Assembly (NCBI GenBank): GCA_963932145.1
Contig: OZ010590.1
Location: 52,287,598-52,351,597, forward strand
Reading direction: 5' to 3'
DNA from: Acanthosepion lycidas
Taxonomy: Eukaryota; Mollusca; Cephalopoda; Sepiida; Sepiidae
DNA length: 64,000 nt
Each line of letters begins with the position of its first letter. Position 1 is the stretch's first letter. The notes below the pieces were generated by a model, which was given only the letters and a program-made list of their open reading frames with translations, made no database searches and was not told the DNA's origin. Positions 11,089 to 22,413 of the stretch are shown here, in pieces. Both the position numbers and the translations under genes were made by a program.

Positions 11089-11275
11089 AATTCTGAGGAG
11101 GCTATAAATCCAGGGAGAGCTCAATGTCGGCTACACAGCATTATAATGATAATAAGAGACTTTAATTATCCATTTTGATTATAATTTATTTTGTGAACAC
11201 TGAGGTGTCCAACTCTTCATATTGAAATCTTCTCTGTAAATGGAATAAATATATATATATATATATATATATAAT
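11089..11275 (+). repeat. Relative of the 3118-3332 foldback, degraded
   Basis: AATCCAGGGAGAGCTCAATGT followed by an ATAAT-rich block and TTATAATTTATT resembles 3122-3220 of the hairpin element. It runs into a TA microsatellite at 11249-11273, just as the other copy does. The second hairpin arm is missing or too diverged. Confidence 0.4.
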
Positions 11276-11399
11276 TATGAAACAATTACTTTAATATATT
11301 TTCTGTTTATATGTTATTTTTATATTTACAAATATTTAAGTAAATCCTCTGTTTATAATGAAGTGTATTAACATTTACTAGCCTGAATGTCAGAAATTT

Positions 11400-11490
11400 C
11401 ATAGAAAATATGTGTCCACTTACAGAAATCAAACCTGTATCCTACACTGAACTGCCATATAGCCTGACGTGTTATGCCATTTAGCTACAA
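11400..11490 (-). repeat. tRNA-like SINE head remnant
   Basis: The reverse complement has an A-box-like TGTAGCTAAATGGCA and a B-box-like CAGGTTTGATTTCTGT at tRNA spacing. The sequence upstream of the head (CCTTGCTAACCAGACACTTC) has a counterpart beside 60355-60446, so both belong to one tRNA-derived family. The anticodon region is too degraded to assign. Confidence 0.5.
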
Positions 11491-12289
11491 AGGAAGTGTC
11501 TGGTTAGCAAGGTCAAATTACTGTTTTTAAACTACAAATTTCCCATGATTTCTCAAACACTCATATCTGCTCAAAGTGTATCTTAATGTAAACAAATGAC
11601 ATATGAAATGAACTAAGTCCGACAAAAATGGTTTTATTGTTCAAGTTTAAAATAACAGAACATTCTATTTTTACTTTGTTATAAGAGTTCAATACATAGA
11701 TATGAGTGAGTTTTTAAAAAAATAAATGTTGAAGTGTCGTACACAAAAAAGAAAAAATATATACACGTCTGGTTCCTCAGATAAATAAAAATTGTTTTGT
11801 CCTTCAAATTCTATAACTAACATTTAGTTCATGGTTGAATAATTATGAAGTTTAACATAGCATTAAAAAAATTCTCTTTTCACTTTCTCACCAATTGGGC
11901 AAAATGCTTCTGTCAGCATTTCATTTTTAAAATGCTCTCTCATATATGCATGCACCAGCAATCTACGGTCAGGTTTGTCAGATAAAAAAAAGTGCACTGT
12001 CTTAAACAAAAAAAAAAAAAAAGTGAAAAATAACATTCTCTTCCCTATAGAATACTTATCCATTTCTATTTTAAAATTTTAACATAAAATTCTATTTCTA
12101 CCATATCATCCTTGAAAAGTGTTACACACACACACACACACAATGATTTGTATATTCCTTATGTATATAAAAGTGATCTATTTTTAAATACTTGATGAAG
12201 TGCTTTTTAATACACTTAAAAATTATGAGATAATGATATCCGTTTTTATATATATCAAGAATAATATCGGGGGGGGGGGAATGTATTGA
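11491..12289. other. AT-rich DNA
   Basis: Only simple features were found: a CA run at 12123-12142 and a G run at about 12269-12279. No supported gene. Confidence 0.4.
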
Positions 12290-12590
12290 GACTGGAAAGT
12301 GAGGACTGGGCAGTTCCTGTCCAAATATGGCAACAGTACTCCATTCTCAGCCTGATCTGGCTCTTATAGAGGTTGAGGATAGCATGAGAAGTCAGGTACT
12401 TACTGGAACGGTACAGGGAGCTGACCATTTTTCCTCCATCTTTAGCAATGGATCATATGTAGAACTTCCATTTGAGGTAAGGTGTTAAACAAGGCCTAAT
12501 GTTCTCAAAGCACAAAGCCTCCCCAAAAGGACAACGATTCATCATGATTGGTGGTTGTTCGGGGTCCAATCTATCTATAAATGAATATTT
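12280..12590 (-). mobile_element. LINE reverse-transcriptase fragment
   Basis: The minus strand encodes LYRSSKYLTSHAILNLYKSQ followed by LRMEYCCHIWTGTAQS between about 12310 and 12410. This is the conserved C-terminal RT stretch (LYKS.IRP.MEYC.HIW.G) of CR1/Jockey/L2-type non-LTR elements. The upstream part is interrupted by stops. No 3' terminus is visible. It is a dead fragment. Confidence 0.75.
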
Positions 12591-12640
12591 CTGTTTTCAG
12601 TTATTGTAATAAATTCAAGGGATTAGCAGTTTTCAATCTA

Positions 12641-12742
12641 TTAGGTTGGTGCAAAAATAATGACGTAATAATGTCGTTTTTTGACGTATTTTTTAACATC
12701 AAAAAATGACATTATTACGTCATTATTTTGGCACCAACCTAA
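12641..12742. mobile_element. Mariner-type palindromic MITE, copy 1
   Basis: 102-bp near-perfect palindrome starting TTAGGTTGGTGCAAAA and ending in its reverse complement, flanked by TA on both sides (12639-12640, 12743-12744). It belongs to the longer subfamily with the core ACGTAATAATGTCGTTTTTT; its closest relative is 47689-47789 in the opposite orientation. There is no coding capacity. Mobilisation would need a mariner transposase supplied elsewhere. Confidence 0.92.
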
Positions 12743-12977
12743 TAGAAAATGTTGAATATTCTGCTAATAATACAGTATTCTTGTCTGGACCCTGACGAGT
12801 GAAACATCAAGAAAGTTGGTCTTTGATAAGTATTCAAAACTTTTTATAAATTTGATAACATTTATTACTTTAGATGTCTATTGAGCACATTATTGAGAAA
12901 ATTCTGCTTACCTTGACATAAATTAAATTACATTATTTTACATATATCAATTGGTATTATTTAATTATCAGTTAAAT

Positions 12978-13481
12978 CATGCTGAAGTTGAGCAGTGTCG
13001 GGCTAGGTCGGTATTTAGTTGGAGAGAGGACTGCTTGCCAACATACAGCACTATCAGCAATCACAGAGGTCATATTGGGATATGAATTTGCACATTTTCA
13101 ACTCCACCATTATCTTCATATCAAACTTGACAGTGACTTCTTGACAATATTAGCCCTGGAAGAGGATCCCAACATGTCTCTGTTGGGGAGTTCCTGAAAA
13201 CTATATCATGGGTTGACCCAAGTGTTGTGAGTGAAATTGGGGAGACAGAACTGTTTGAAAGTTGTTGGGAATTGTGACTGAGGTTTTAGAGTGCTGGTCT
13301 TGTTTAACTACCTATCACCCAGATTGTGCACACTCTCCCATAAATTGTAAGTTGGGCTGACTATAGTTGCAGTATAAAGGTAGGCTTTTTGGGGGTCTGG
13401 GGAAACACAAATGTGCCTGATCAAGTGTCTGCAACTAGCCAATTTAACAGACTGCTGTATTCAGAAAACTAGTAGCCAGCC
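12978..13481 (+). repeat. SINE with 5S rRNA-like head, body B
   Basis: Positions 12982-13050 align with the 3' half of 5S rRNA (GAAGTTGAGCAGTGTCGGGC, then a TTAGT.GGAGAG segment, ACTGCTTG and CAGCACTATCAGC). A tRNA-like B-box remnant (GATATGAATTTGCAC) follows near 13080. The remainder is the body B sequence of 1117-1600, including ATGGGTTGACCCAAG at 13209. The compound head distinguishes it from the 1117 copy. Confidence 0.65.
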
Positions 13482-13815
13482 ATTCTTACTCAAATTGTAT
13501 GCGGCAAGTTGCAATGTATTGCTCTTTTTGATATCATTCTGATCACAAATATAGCATTCTTTCTTCCAGTGTCTTTAACATGCTGATCTTGTCCTATTTC
13601 CTGCGTGATTCTGCTGCGTGCACTATTCCTCAAGATTCAGATGATAAGTTTTGTTACATGGCTCATTACACTGATTACCTGATAGTTTTGATTTCCTTGC
13701 ATATAAATTTTTAGTGCTGTGAATATGGATCTATTTAGGTCTTCTTGTATATCACCATCATCACTGTTGTATATTTCATTTATTGTCTGTAATTTTGTCA
13801 ATTACCTAGAAAATT

Positions 13816-13818
<3 letters not shown>

Positions 13819-13847
<29 letters not shown>
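13819..13847. repeat. Poly-A tract
   Basis: An A run of ~28 bases with no recognisable retroposon upstream; 13482-14299 otherwise holds nothing identifiable. Confidence 0.8.
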
Positions 13848-14299
13848 TGTACAATATGATGTGAGTGTTATAAAATCAAAGAAAAACTGGTGAAAAATTA
13901 GTAGGAAAATAAAAGATCTTAATATTATCAGTTAGTTATAACAACATTTACATGTGTATGCTTACATATGAGCACATGGTGAACAAGAGAAACATGATAG
14001 ATAATTATTAGAGATTCTGTTCGTCATAAACTTTCAAAAAGTGAAGGTCAGAAGGAAAAGGAAGGCAAAGTTTCAAGTTGGTGTATGAAGAGAGTTGGCA
14101 TTTTTTTGTCAAATCAAAATGAAGTTCATTCATCCTGTGTATATAAATAGTTTCCAGGATATATTTTTGATCGGTGAGAGGAGAGACATGTAATAAAAAA
14201 TGAAAAGCTGTCAAGCATTCTACATCACTAGGATTTGGAACATTCTTTATTTTCTAGACTTTTTCTTGGTGGGCTTACAGACATATCATGTTGAAACTA

Positions 14300-14512
14300 C
14301 TGGTTCCAGTACAAATGGATAACTGCTTGTGAATACCAAGTGCTGTAAGCTTGGATATGCAGGTGGTGTAATAGCTTTTAATCAGGGAGCCAAGTTCCAA
14401 TTCCAGTTAGGTTGTTATACTTATGCATAAATAGTCTTGGGAAAAGTATGTATCTACCTCTCCTTCCCCCAACTATGGGTTAATTAGCAAGACTTGTATC
14501 ACTAAATTATTA
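14300..14512 (+). repeat. Compound 5S/tRNA SINE, body A
   Basis: The left part (14322-14355: ACTGCTTGTGAATACCAAGT, then GCTGTAAGCTTGG) matches the end of 5S rRNA. It continues into a tRNA-like segment (GGTGGTGTAATAG, then a B-box-like GTTCCAATTCCAGTTAGG) and into body A (CTTGGGAAAAGTATG, AACTATGGGTTAATTAGCAA). The 5S part is truncated at its 5' side. Confidence 0.65.
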
Positions 14513-14774
14513 TTTAAAAAAAAAATCTAAAAACTATTTCTAGCTTTAAATAACCTGCAATGTGTTGATGAGCTGTAGAAAACAAATCAATCTTTCTTGG
14601 TGTTGTTAATGCTTTTATCTTTAACATATGTAAAATTATCTTTATCTCTTTCCAATTATCTTGAGTAGATTATTTAATCTCCAAATGTAAAAGAACAAAA
14701 AGAATATAAATTCAAATATTCATAACATTAATTTAAAAAAGGCTCAGTACAAGAGTAGAGCAATAATTATTTAT

Positions 14775-14962
14775 TATAAACTGTTACATTGGAACATACA
14801 AGTTACCATGACAAAAATGCATATTTGTTTTGATGTCTAATTTAGACATCAGGTGGTAACATTGATTTACCAATGCTAACCACCTGATGAAATGTCTAAA
14901 TTAGACATCAAAACAAATATGCATTTTTGCCATGGTAACTTGCATGTTCCAATGTAACAGTT

Positions 14963-14966
<4 letters not shown>
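14775..14966. mobile_element. Long hairpin element, ~90-bp arms
   Basis: The outer sequence TAAACTGTTACATTGGAACA is mirrored at 14947-14966, and the arms continue inward to a ~6-nt loop (ATTTAC) near 14870. Each arm also contains a small near-palindrome, TGTCTAATTTAGACA. The right arm has a few extra bases. A TA microsatellite follows immediately. A non-autonomous DNA element (MITE) is the simplest reading. Confidence 0.75.

Positions 14967-15013
<47 letters not shown>
14967..15013. repeat. (TA)n microsatellite between two hairpins
   Basis: About 23 TA units separate the hairpin at 14775-14966 from the inverted repeat at 15014-15297. Confidence 0.95.
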
Positions 15014-15015
<2 letters not shown>

Positions 15016-15297
15016 AAAATATACGGAAAAAACAAACAAAAATCCTTATATGCAATTATGCTGTTTTAATGTTAATATGTCAACGTCGGACGTTATAAAA
15101 CTTTCAGATATCTGTTTGGATAAGTCTTGTTCTTATGTCCATCGTCTTTTTCATATTGAATTGATAATGTTAATTATATTTTATGAATATGTCCTGAAGA
15201 TGGTTTATTAGACCGAAATGTCCGACGTTGACATATTAACATTAAAACAGCATAATTGCATATAAGGATTTTTGTTTGTTTCTTCCGTATATTTTCT
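15014..15297. mobile_element. Inverted-repeat element, nearly identical 78-bp arms
   Basis: Arms 15014-15092 and 15220-15297 are reverse complements with about one visible mismatch, around a 127-bp unique centre. The inner boundary is the CGTCGGAC / GTCCGACG pair. The near-identity implies a recent origin or gene conversion between the arms. No transposase is present. Confidence 0.8.
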
Positions 15298-15335
15298 TCA
15301 TATTGTCGGATCTATATCCATATATTTGCTTACAT

Positions 15336-15381
<46 letters not shown>
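15336..15381. repeat. (CA)n(TA)n microsatellite
   Basis: A CA run passes into TA just downstream of the inverted-repeat element. Confidence 0.95.
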
Positions 15382-15384
<3 letters not shown>

Positions 15385-15884
15385 GGAACAAAAATTTATG
15401 TAAATTAATAAAATTGTTTTTGCATATGATTCAGAAAAATTTCTAAAAGAAAAAATATGCAGATATCAATATCACACTTTTAAACAATATATGTAAATAA
15501 CTACTAAGTCTCTGGAAAAATCAGGGATCAATTTGACACTATATCAATATTATGATCATGACCCCACCCTTCTAAATTAATTTTTAAAAAGATTCACTAT
15601 TTGTAGACAAGTATTACAGTCTAAGAAATATTTTCCTGTAATTTTTTTTTTTTTTTTTTTTTTTTTTCAAGTGAAACAATATATTTTAAGTAGTGCTTAA
15701 ATCTCCAGTATCTTCCTTGTTATTATTTTTTTTATGAAGTGTCTGCAAAATTTCCCAATGCGCTCTTTTGTTGAAAACTAGATAGTAAATACACAGAGAA
15801 TCATATTATTTATTCTAACTAAAAATACTGGAAACTTTGCCTGCACCTTATATAATTGCTTTGAATGTTTACCCTATGATTATT

Positions 15885-16215
15885 GACTTGACAGCAAGTC
15901 TCCTTAAATTTCTAGCACTATCTATCATATCCAGTACTGACAATTTCAATCCTTTCTTGAATCTCCAAGTCTCTCTTTTTATAGGCTGTTTCAGTGGCAC
16001 CACTTTTTAGAAATAATGTGGATCTTTAAACTTTCTTCAGTTTCTGGGTAAAGTTGTCATCTCATCCATTGGCCTGCTGGTACAACCATATTGACAATCT
16101 AACAGTTTTTCTTTCTCTTGTTTACATCAACTAAATCCGGTCTTCTTGTTTGAATAAGGGTGTGGTTTGAATATTACATTTCTAGTGTATTTTACTTTAT
16201 TTTGGTGAGGAGGTT
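15885..16215 (-). mobile_element. LINE C-terminal ORF fragment (RPD-type)
   Basis: The minus strand reads HTLIQTRRPDLVDVNKRKKN and then, after a stop, IVNMVVPAGQWM (about 16060-16170). This resembles the conserved [KR]PDIVV.DK....IDVAVP segment downstream of the RT domain in several animal LINEs. A further frame holds a diverged GLKLSVLDMIDSARNLRRL stretch. Several stops and frameshifts make it a pseudogene. Confidence 0.55.
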
Positions 16216-16419
16216 TCTGCATGTACTATTTTTTTATATGGGCCAACCTGTCATTTGCACAATTCTCAATGTATCAGTGATTATTACTTTCATTATATCA
16301 AAAAAAAAAAAATTGCAATTCAAATGCTTTATACCTGTATTATTGGGAATGGTAAGAACATCAAGAGTGGGCATCTTAAATAAGAAAGTCAGGTTCAACA
16401 GAATAATGTCCAATTTTAA

Positions 16420-16635
16420 CCCATTAATGGCCAATGTCCCAAAAATGGGACAGTAGCCATTAATGTGTGATAGGTACAAATTTATAATTACCAGAATTTT
16501 TATAAACCTATGATTTGAAACTGGATATTTTTTTTATTTTTTTTTTTAAAATAATTAATACTAATATTTTTCCCCCTAATTATTTTCAAATAAACTTAGT
16601 TAATACTGGATGTTTTTTAATAACTCTATATTCTA
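16420..16635. repeat. Dispersed AT-rich repeat (TTAATGGCCA type)
   Basis: CCATTAATGGCCAATGTCCC, a short inverted partner (GGGACAGTAGCCATTAATG) and then a T-rich segment with ATACTGGAT. Similar wording occurs at 33961-34020, 37946-38040 and 63055-63140. Boundaries are unclear. Confidence 0.4.
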
Positions 16636-17096
16636 TATCATGGAACAGTAACCTTTTGGAGAGAGCGGGCCAGACAGCTATGCAGTGTTGCGGGGGCGGG
16701 CCATGATATTAAATGTACTATAATAAATTGTCCCAACTTCAGATCGCTTCGTCCAAAAATCTGCCTTTGTCTGGAGAAACTTTCTTTACAGCAGTTGTTT
16801 TCTTGACAAACAAAAACGTTTTCTGAAGTGCTCAATGTAAATATAAGTATCCATCTTTTGTTAAAATTTCAGCACTCAAAACCCACTTTTCTTTTCTTAG
16901 TTTCCATCGTCTTGTTTTTGTTCAGACATCTTTTCAAAACTCTTTTTTTGACTTCTGGAAAGGAACAACCCCCCCCCCCCCAAAAAAAAAAACAAACAAA
17001 CAAAGAGTACAGTAATTGAGCCGAGTTATGGTTGAATTGGTGGGCTGGACTAAAATCCTTTGTGGGTCAGATGTGGCCAAGGGTTGCCGACTTCTG
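16636..17096. mobile_element. hAT-like non-autonomous element
   Basis: The 5' end CATGGAACAGTAACCTTTTG leads into GAGAGCGGGCC. The 3' end GATGTGGCCAAGGGTTGCCG leads into ACTTCTG. These fit the CAGGGGTCGGCAACC-type termini common in hAT/Charlie-like elements, with divergence. No convincing 8-bp duplication is visible, and no transposase domain. A C12A11 run near 16968 lies inside. Confidence 0.5.
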
Positions 17097-18204
17097 CTCT
17101 GTACTATACTCAGTGCTGGATTTTAAGGTGAGCATTAATGCATTATCTTTGTATCTATTTTAATAAAGGTAAAAATAAGTTCCAGATGTCCCTACCCAGA
17201 GCTGAGCAATAAAGTTTGTAAAGTTGGCAAGGGGGCGGATGTTAGATAATTATAAGATTTTATTGATGCAACAAATTATGCAATTATTTCGATTAACCAT
17301 GTTATTTATTAGAACAATTCACTACTTGTGTATCAGTAAAAAAACTTAATTGGCAATAATAATACAAGTGACAGATGGCTGTAAAAAGGCACTGTTGATT
17401 ATTTGTAATTTGTTTAAATAATGCACTATTTTTTGGCATCATACAGTAATAATTTTAAGTAAAATGATGCACTAAAATAAGTAACCAAGTAATCGTTTTA
17501 AGTTCTGAATATTATTGCCTTTTATTGAACTTATTATTTGGTAATAATTTTTTTTTTTTTTTTTTTTTGTTTGTTAGGTCTGTCATTGAATTAAAATATG
17601 CATATACCCACTCAAACATAATTTGAATAAAAGTGAAATGGACATATTGTCCTGGAGAACTAATTTCTTATGGGTGGGTCCTTTGAAGTTATTTTATGAC
17701 TGTATTTAAACACTGTATACTTTCTAATGTAGCATTTTAAATGGAGAATTTAGATTTGAAATTTGATCATCTTGCTGTCAGCAAAGCAACTGATACTAGT
17801 AATTAATAAGATAAGAATTTTTTTTTTAATTTTGATTATTTTTTTTTTCTCCCTGTATGTGCACACATGCATGCCCTGAATTGTATCAGAAAAGAAGATA
17901 TTGGTCATTAATTTATAATAAAGGTTTTTGTTTATGCTTAATTGCATAATTTACTGTAAGAATTTATCTACAAAGATTGACTGCAATCTGAGGAACATTT
18001 TTCTTTTTCCTAATCTTTATAGGATTTTTTTTACTTATTCTCGGCTTTCTATTATGTCAGATGGTTTATTTTTCTACTAATAGTAGATGTAGTAGTTTGA
18101 AATTGTTTGAATTTCTTAGATTCTCATGAAATCTTTTTACTACTTTTTCTTTTATCTGTTTTTACTCTAGAGAAAAATCAGATTATGATTTGCTAAATAA
18201 TGAG
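17097..18204. other. AT-rich DNA, no gene seen
   Basis: Contains T runs near 17547 and 17820 and no recognisable element. Confidence 0.4.
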
Positions 18205-19200
18205 CATACATGATGAAAAAATTCCCCAAACTTAATAAAAACAAATACAAAATTCTTTATTAAGGAAAGAAAACACTAAAGGATTTTTTGATTATTAAAT
18301 TATATTTTTTTTAATCCTTTTTAGATCTTTTGAAATTTTGGTTAATTTTTTTTTTTTTTTTTTTTTTTTTCCACATCCACAGGTTGGCCAAAGATTAGTA
18401 TAGGAACTTTTAGCATCTTTTTTGCAGTGAAAAACATTGATTTGGAAATTCTTGCAAAAATCAAATAATTGCTGGATTTTAATGAAACTTTCAGGACTTA
18501 TTCACAAATGAATTAAATTATTTTAGAAATGTCTTTTTATTTTTTCTTTCAGAAAATTTACACATTTATTACTCCTGACTTATTTTATGAAATTTTGAGA
18601 AATTAAATTTTGTAGAGCTTAATGTTTATATTAGTTATATGCAGAACTCATTAAATTCTCAATTTCTTTTTGTAAAACTGGTACCCATTTACTAAAAATC
18701 TGCCCTGACGTAATATTTTTAAAAGAATTTTGAATATTTTTGTATGTGTATAAATGTGTTGAATTTTGTAAATACATATGTCCATACACAACATTATCAG
18801 AAAATATGAAGGATAACTGTAGTAAATTTGAAGCCAAAATTCAATAAAACAGATTATGGAGAATATTTCCCCAAATTTTTAAGATCACCGAGTAATTAAA
18901 AATGATATATAAAAAAGGTGTTTACATTATATTCTTCAAGTAAATTTTACAGATATGACCACCATAGAAAAACATTAGATAAACTTTTGTCATTGAAGCT
19001 GTCAACATGTCAACACCTAAGAAAAGAGCTACTGCTATGTTAAAAATGCATTTCTGTGATATTTTAAACTTAAAGTAAGTAATGTTTCAAGTCACATTAA
19101 TTAAACTTCAGCTAATGTCCCTCAAATAAAGTTTCAGAAAAGTATTTTTATGAAGTATTTTTTAATAAAGAGAATTACATTGTGATAACAGCTGACTAAA
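18205..19200 (+). repeat. Unclassified ~1.0-kb dispersed repeat, copy 1
   Basis: Collinear with 57335-58440. Shared blocks in order: CCCCAAACTTAATAAAAACA, TTTGAAATTTTGGTTAA with a long T run, GTGAAAAACATT.ATTTGG, AACTTTCAGGACTTATTCAC, ATTTTAAACTTAAAG and CCTCAAATAAAGTTT. No open frame, terminal repeat or RNA-like head is visible. Confidence 0.65.
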
Positions 19201-19483
19201 AAATGGAGCTAAAATCAGCAATGGTTAGTGAGTTCAAAACAAAATCTCCTTCCAGTCAGTCTAAATTAGTTTTGAAAGAGAGCAAAGTATTTTGCTTACT
19301 GGAAATATTAAATTTAATCTATTAGCTTGAAATTAAAATTAAGATAAAAGCTTCAAGAAATATTTTTTCATTTTAAAAATTAATTTTAAACCTTAGGTAT
19401 TGTGAATATGTAGAGGTATTGAATGAAGAATATAGTTATATGCTTAAATTTGAAATATCTTAATTTTTGTGCTCTAATTTTTT

Positions 19484-19640
19484 TTAATAATCAATTCATC
19501 CAAAGCAAGTCAATAATGCTACTAAGATTCAAGGGGGCTACTGGGAGTGAAAGAGAATGAGGAAACTTTAGAAGGAACCAAAAACTCAATCCTAAATAGG
19601 AAACAAAGGATAAACTTTGACTTCTGTTCAAAAGACTGAA
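19484..19640 (-). mobile_element. LINE 3' terminus variant
   Basis: The reverse complement ends in TTGAATCTTAGTAGCATTATTG plus a GACTTGCTTTGGATGAATTGATT block, a relative of the family 1 terminus. The upstream 100 bp (GAAGGAACCAAAAACTCAAT on the plus strand) match 20030-20060, so this is a distinct subfamily. Confidence 0.5.
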
Positions 19641-19689
19641 GAGGACTGTGAACTAGATGATAGTCAAACTTATTTACTCCTATCTTTTA

Positions 19690-19943
19690 CTAAAGTGCTG
19701 TCCTAGTCAGACGGACTTCTTAGGATCTTGTTCTTTTTCTATGTGTCCTGTCCCTTCAGGACTTGAGCAATCATGCCTCTTCATAAATTCCTGTCCTTTG
19801 CGGCTCTTAGTAAATTTTATCTTTTTTGCTGTCTCTCTTAATCCCTGTTATGTCAACTATTTACACAAAATTGTTAAATAGGTTATTCACTGTTTTCCTC
19901 TGTCCCTCATGCCTTTAATGTTCTGTGAGTATCAAATTCTCCA
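19690..19943 (-). mobile_element. RTE-like LINE 3' fragment
   Basis: The plus-strand phrases GTGTCCTGTCCCTTCAGGAC, CAATCATGCCTCTTCATAA and GTGAGTATCAAATTCTCCAA are reverse complements of the conserved 3' ORF segments (ENLILTGQIEG; RKLWR; GH-type end) of the family best seen at 53308-53735. Truncated and frameshifted. Confidence 0.6.
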
Positions 19944-19954
19944 ATTTTTTTTAA

Positions 19955-20110
19955 TCAATTCACCCCAAACAAGGCAATAATACCAATAAGTTGCAAGGCG
20001 CTACCGGGAAGGAAAGAGTCAAAAGGCTTTAGAAGGAACCAGAAACCCCAATGCTAAACAGGAAACAAGGGATAAACCTCAACAAAAGACTGTAAATTGG
20101 AGGATAGACA
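19955..20110 (-). mobile_element. LINE 3' terminus variant, second copy
   Basis: Same subfamily as 19484-19640: AATCAATTCACCCCAAACAA at the terminus, then GCGCTACCGGGAAGGAAAGA and AGAAGGAACCAGAAACCCCA on the plus strand. Confidence 0.5.
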
Positions 20111-20199
20111 CACCTATTTATTACTATTGTGGTGGGGGGAAGAAGAAAATAAATAGTAAATAAAATTTTAAAGTTTAGATGGAGATATTAGAAGTCGGT

Positions 20200-20489
20200 C
20201 AGTTATGTGCCATGCGTGATACATGTGTAGGTGATCATGTATCTTTGGGCATATTTTTGTTTACCCACAATAGGTTGCCATTTCTTTCTGCAGTAGACCA
20301 GTTGTCATCCAAGGCTATAGAACCAGGTCTGTCCTGCTGTTTATGCATAGCTGGGAGAGGTAGAAGAGGATTCATACCTTTCCCAAGAGTATTAGCATGT
20401 AAGTGAATGTAATGTATTCGACTGGAATTCAAACTCAGCTCTCCGATTCCTCAATTCGAGCCACTATCCATTACTCCACCATGCCTCCT
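20200..20489 (-). repeat. tRNA-derived SINE, body A
   Basis: Full-length minus-strand copy. The head lies at 20489 (GGAGGCATGGTGGAGTAATG) with GAGTTTGAATTCCAGT as the B box. It ends in ATGGCACATAACTG at 20200. The region between (internal AGAAATGGCAACCTA) is collinear with 5265-5550. Confidence 0.85.
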
Positions 20490-21420
20490 ATTAGAAGTAG
20501 AGGGTTGAAATAGACTTAAGAAAGAACCAAAAATCCAGTCCTAATCTGTGTCCTTTCTGTTTACATTTTCACTGTATGGTATTTTTAGCTTCATTTTGTA
20601 AAACCACATTTCTGATGTCTTGATTTTTCTCTTCATCTGGTGAGGATTTAAATCTCATTGGAACGGAAACTAATTTGTATTTTTGATCCATGTTGCTTAA
20701 TTGATGATCACAGAATATTAAAGCAACCTGAGCATAATCCATAAAAAATGACAAAAATAAGATAAAAGAATAAACCAAAAATGAATGTTTTGGTTTGGGG
20801 GGGGGATGTTTGGAAGAACTGAATTTGCTCATATGCTGTTGGCATTGTGCCTAATAATCTTATGTTATATAATTATATGTTTGCAGTCTTTATCTACAAA
20901 TTATATGCTACAATAATGTTTTGATTGACATAAGCAGTTGAATATTATGGGTTGTTATATCACAGCAGTTCATCCTGGTTTATAATATTTCAAAATGAAG
21001 AGATTACTGAATTGTGCATCCTTGTGTAAAATTTTTAGTATCAGTATAAACATACACGCACACACACTCATATTCTATTGGCTGTCATCATCATTCAAGT
21101 CGACCAATCAGATGCCTAGTTATGGTATTAGATTGTTCATAGGATTTTCATTACTTTGGGTAGAAGATGATCTGAACACACGTGAACAGGAAAGCTTTCT
21201 GTTCACTTTCCTGTCTTTATAAGATTTTTATAATCAATCCTTCAGATTAGCAGGATACTGACTATATTAAAAGTGATGGATTTTATTAGACTGTTGGTAA
21301 TTTTTTTTTTTTTTTTTTTTTAAATACTGGAACTCATTTGAAAAATTCTTTTAAGGAAATCCCCATCAATACTAGAAAGAGTAATAATAGCTATTAGACT
21401 TGTAGGGCTTTTGTTAGGAG
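20490..21420. other. AT-rich DNA, no gene seen
   Basis: Short open frames at 20569-20832 (minus) and 20995-21222 (plus) lack any recognisable domain. A poly-T run lies at about 21301-21321. Confidence 0.35.
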
Positions 21421-21489
21421 TCTCAGATCCATCCCCTGTTTTGATACAGGGCCCCCTTTATTTTCCCAACCTGGGGGTCACAAATATCT

Positions 21490-21990
21490 GAAGGAAAATT
21501 GGGGAGAGGGCAGCACATTTTTTAAATTACTAAAAATCAGCGAATTATCCAATTTAAATGAAAATTTCAGTACATATTCATTAATTTTTAACTTTTATAA
21601 TGAATAGGTTTTTTATTTAAAAAAAAAAAAAAAAAAAAAAAAAATCTGAGAAAATTTCTTTTTGTAATAACCACCAATATTTTTCATGACAAAATTTTAC
21701 CTGAAAAAATGTTTAAGTTTCAAATTTTTACATTTCCATAAAGATTAATTGTCAACACATCTCCACTGAATCAAAAAACTTTTACAAAGATTCCGACACA
21801 ACACAGATTGTCTTAATAGTTTGTTTTAAAAACAGTATTTCAGTTTTTGGGAAAATTTTTCCTCTGTTGAAATCTTTAAACATTTTTACTTTTTTAAGCG
21901 ATCATTTTCTCGGTTTTATCTTTCTAGAAATGTAAAGAAATAGGGACTAGAAATTTTATTTTAATTACTAGCCATGGTCTTCTGTTTAGT
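21490..21990 (+). repeat. Possible diverged relative of the 18205 repeat
   Basis: AAAATCAGCGAATTATCC, a TGAAAATTTCAG.ACATATTC segment and a following T-rich stretch loosely parallel 18455-18560 (AAAATCAAATAATTGCTGG; TGAAACTTTCAGGACTTATTC). A poly-A run at 21621-21643 and another near 22002 interrupt it. Weak evidence. Confidence 0.3.
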
Positions 21991-22413
21991 TATTATTATT
22001 AAAAAAAAAAAAAAAAAAAAATTGGAGCTCCTCCTCACAGAATAAAAATGATTTTACCAAGATATATTACTCTCTTAACTGATTTAAAAAAAACTGTTCA
22101 GAAAGAAAATACCATTAAAAAAAAAAAAAAAAAAAGCGCTACTGAAATTAGCACTTCTGTCCCTTCTCCCTTGTGGGCAGGGGGTGCTCATGTGGTTGAG
22201 TGGTTTGTGGGGAGTAAGCACTGGCCCTGTAGTTGATGACTGATAATGTAACATCAGTTTAAAAGTAATTAGAAAAAAATGGCAGATGGTCATAAAACTG
22301 TGCTGGAAAAAAAAAAAAAAAAAAAGACAGAAGCCACAATAGGGTCCCAAAAAAAACGACCAAGGTTGGGTGTTTCAGGGGTAAGGGACACCAGTCCTGT
22401 AGACTTGAAACAT

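Noticed and set aside
12978-13050. Functional 5S rRNA gene
   Set aside because: Only the 3' half is recognisable, it is diverged, and it continues directly into SINE sequence; the same holds at 14300 and 26821.
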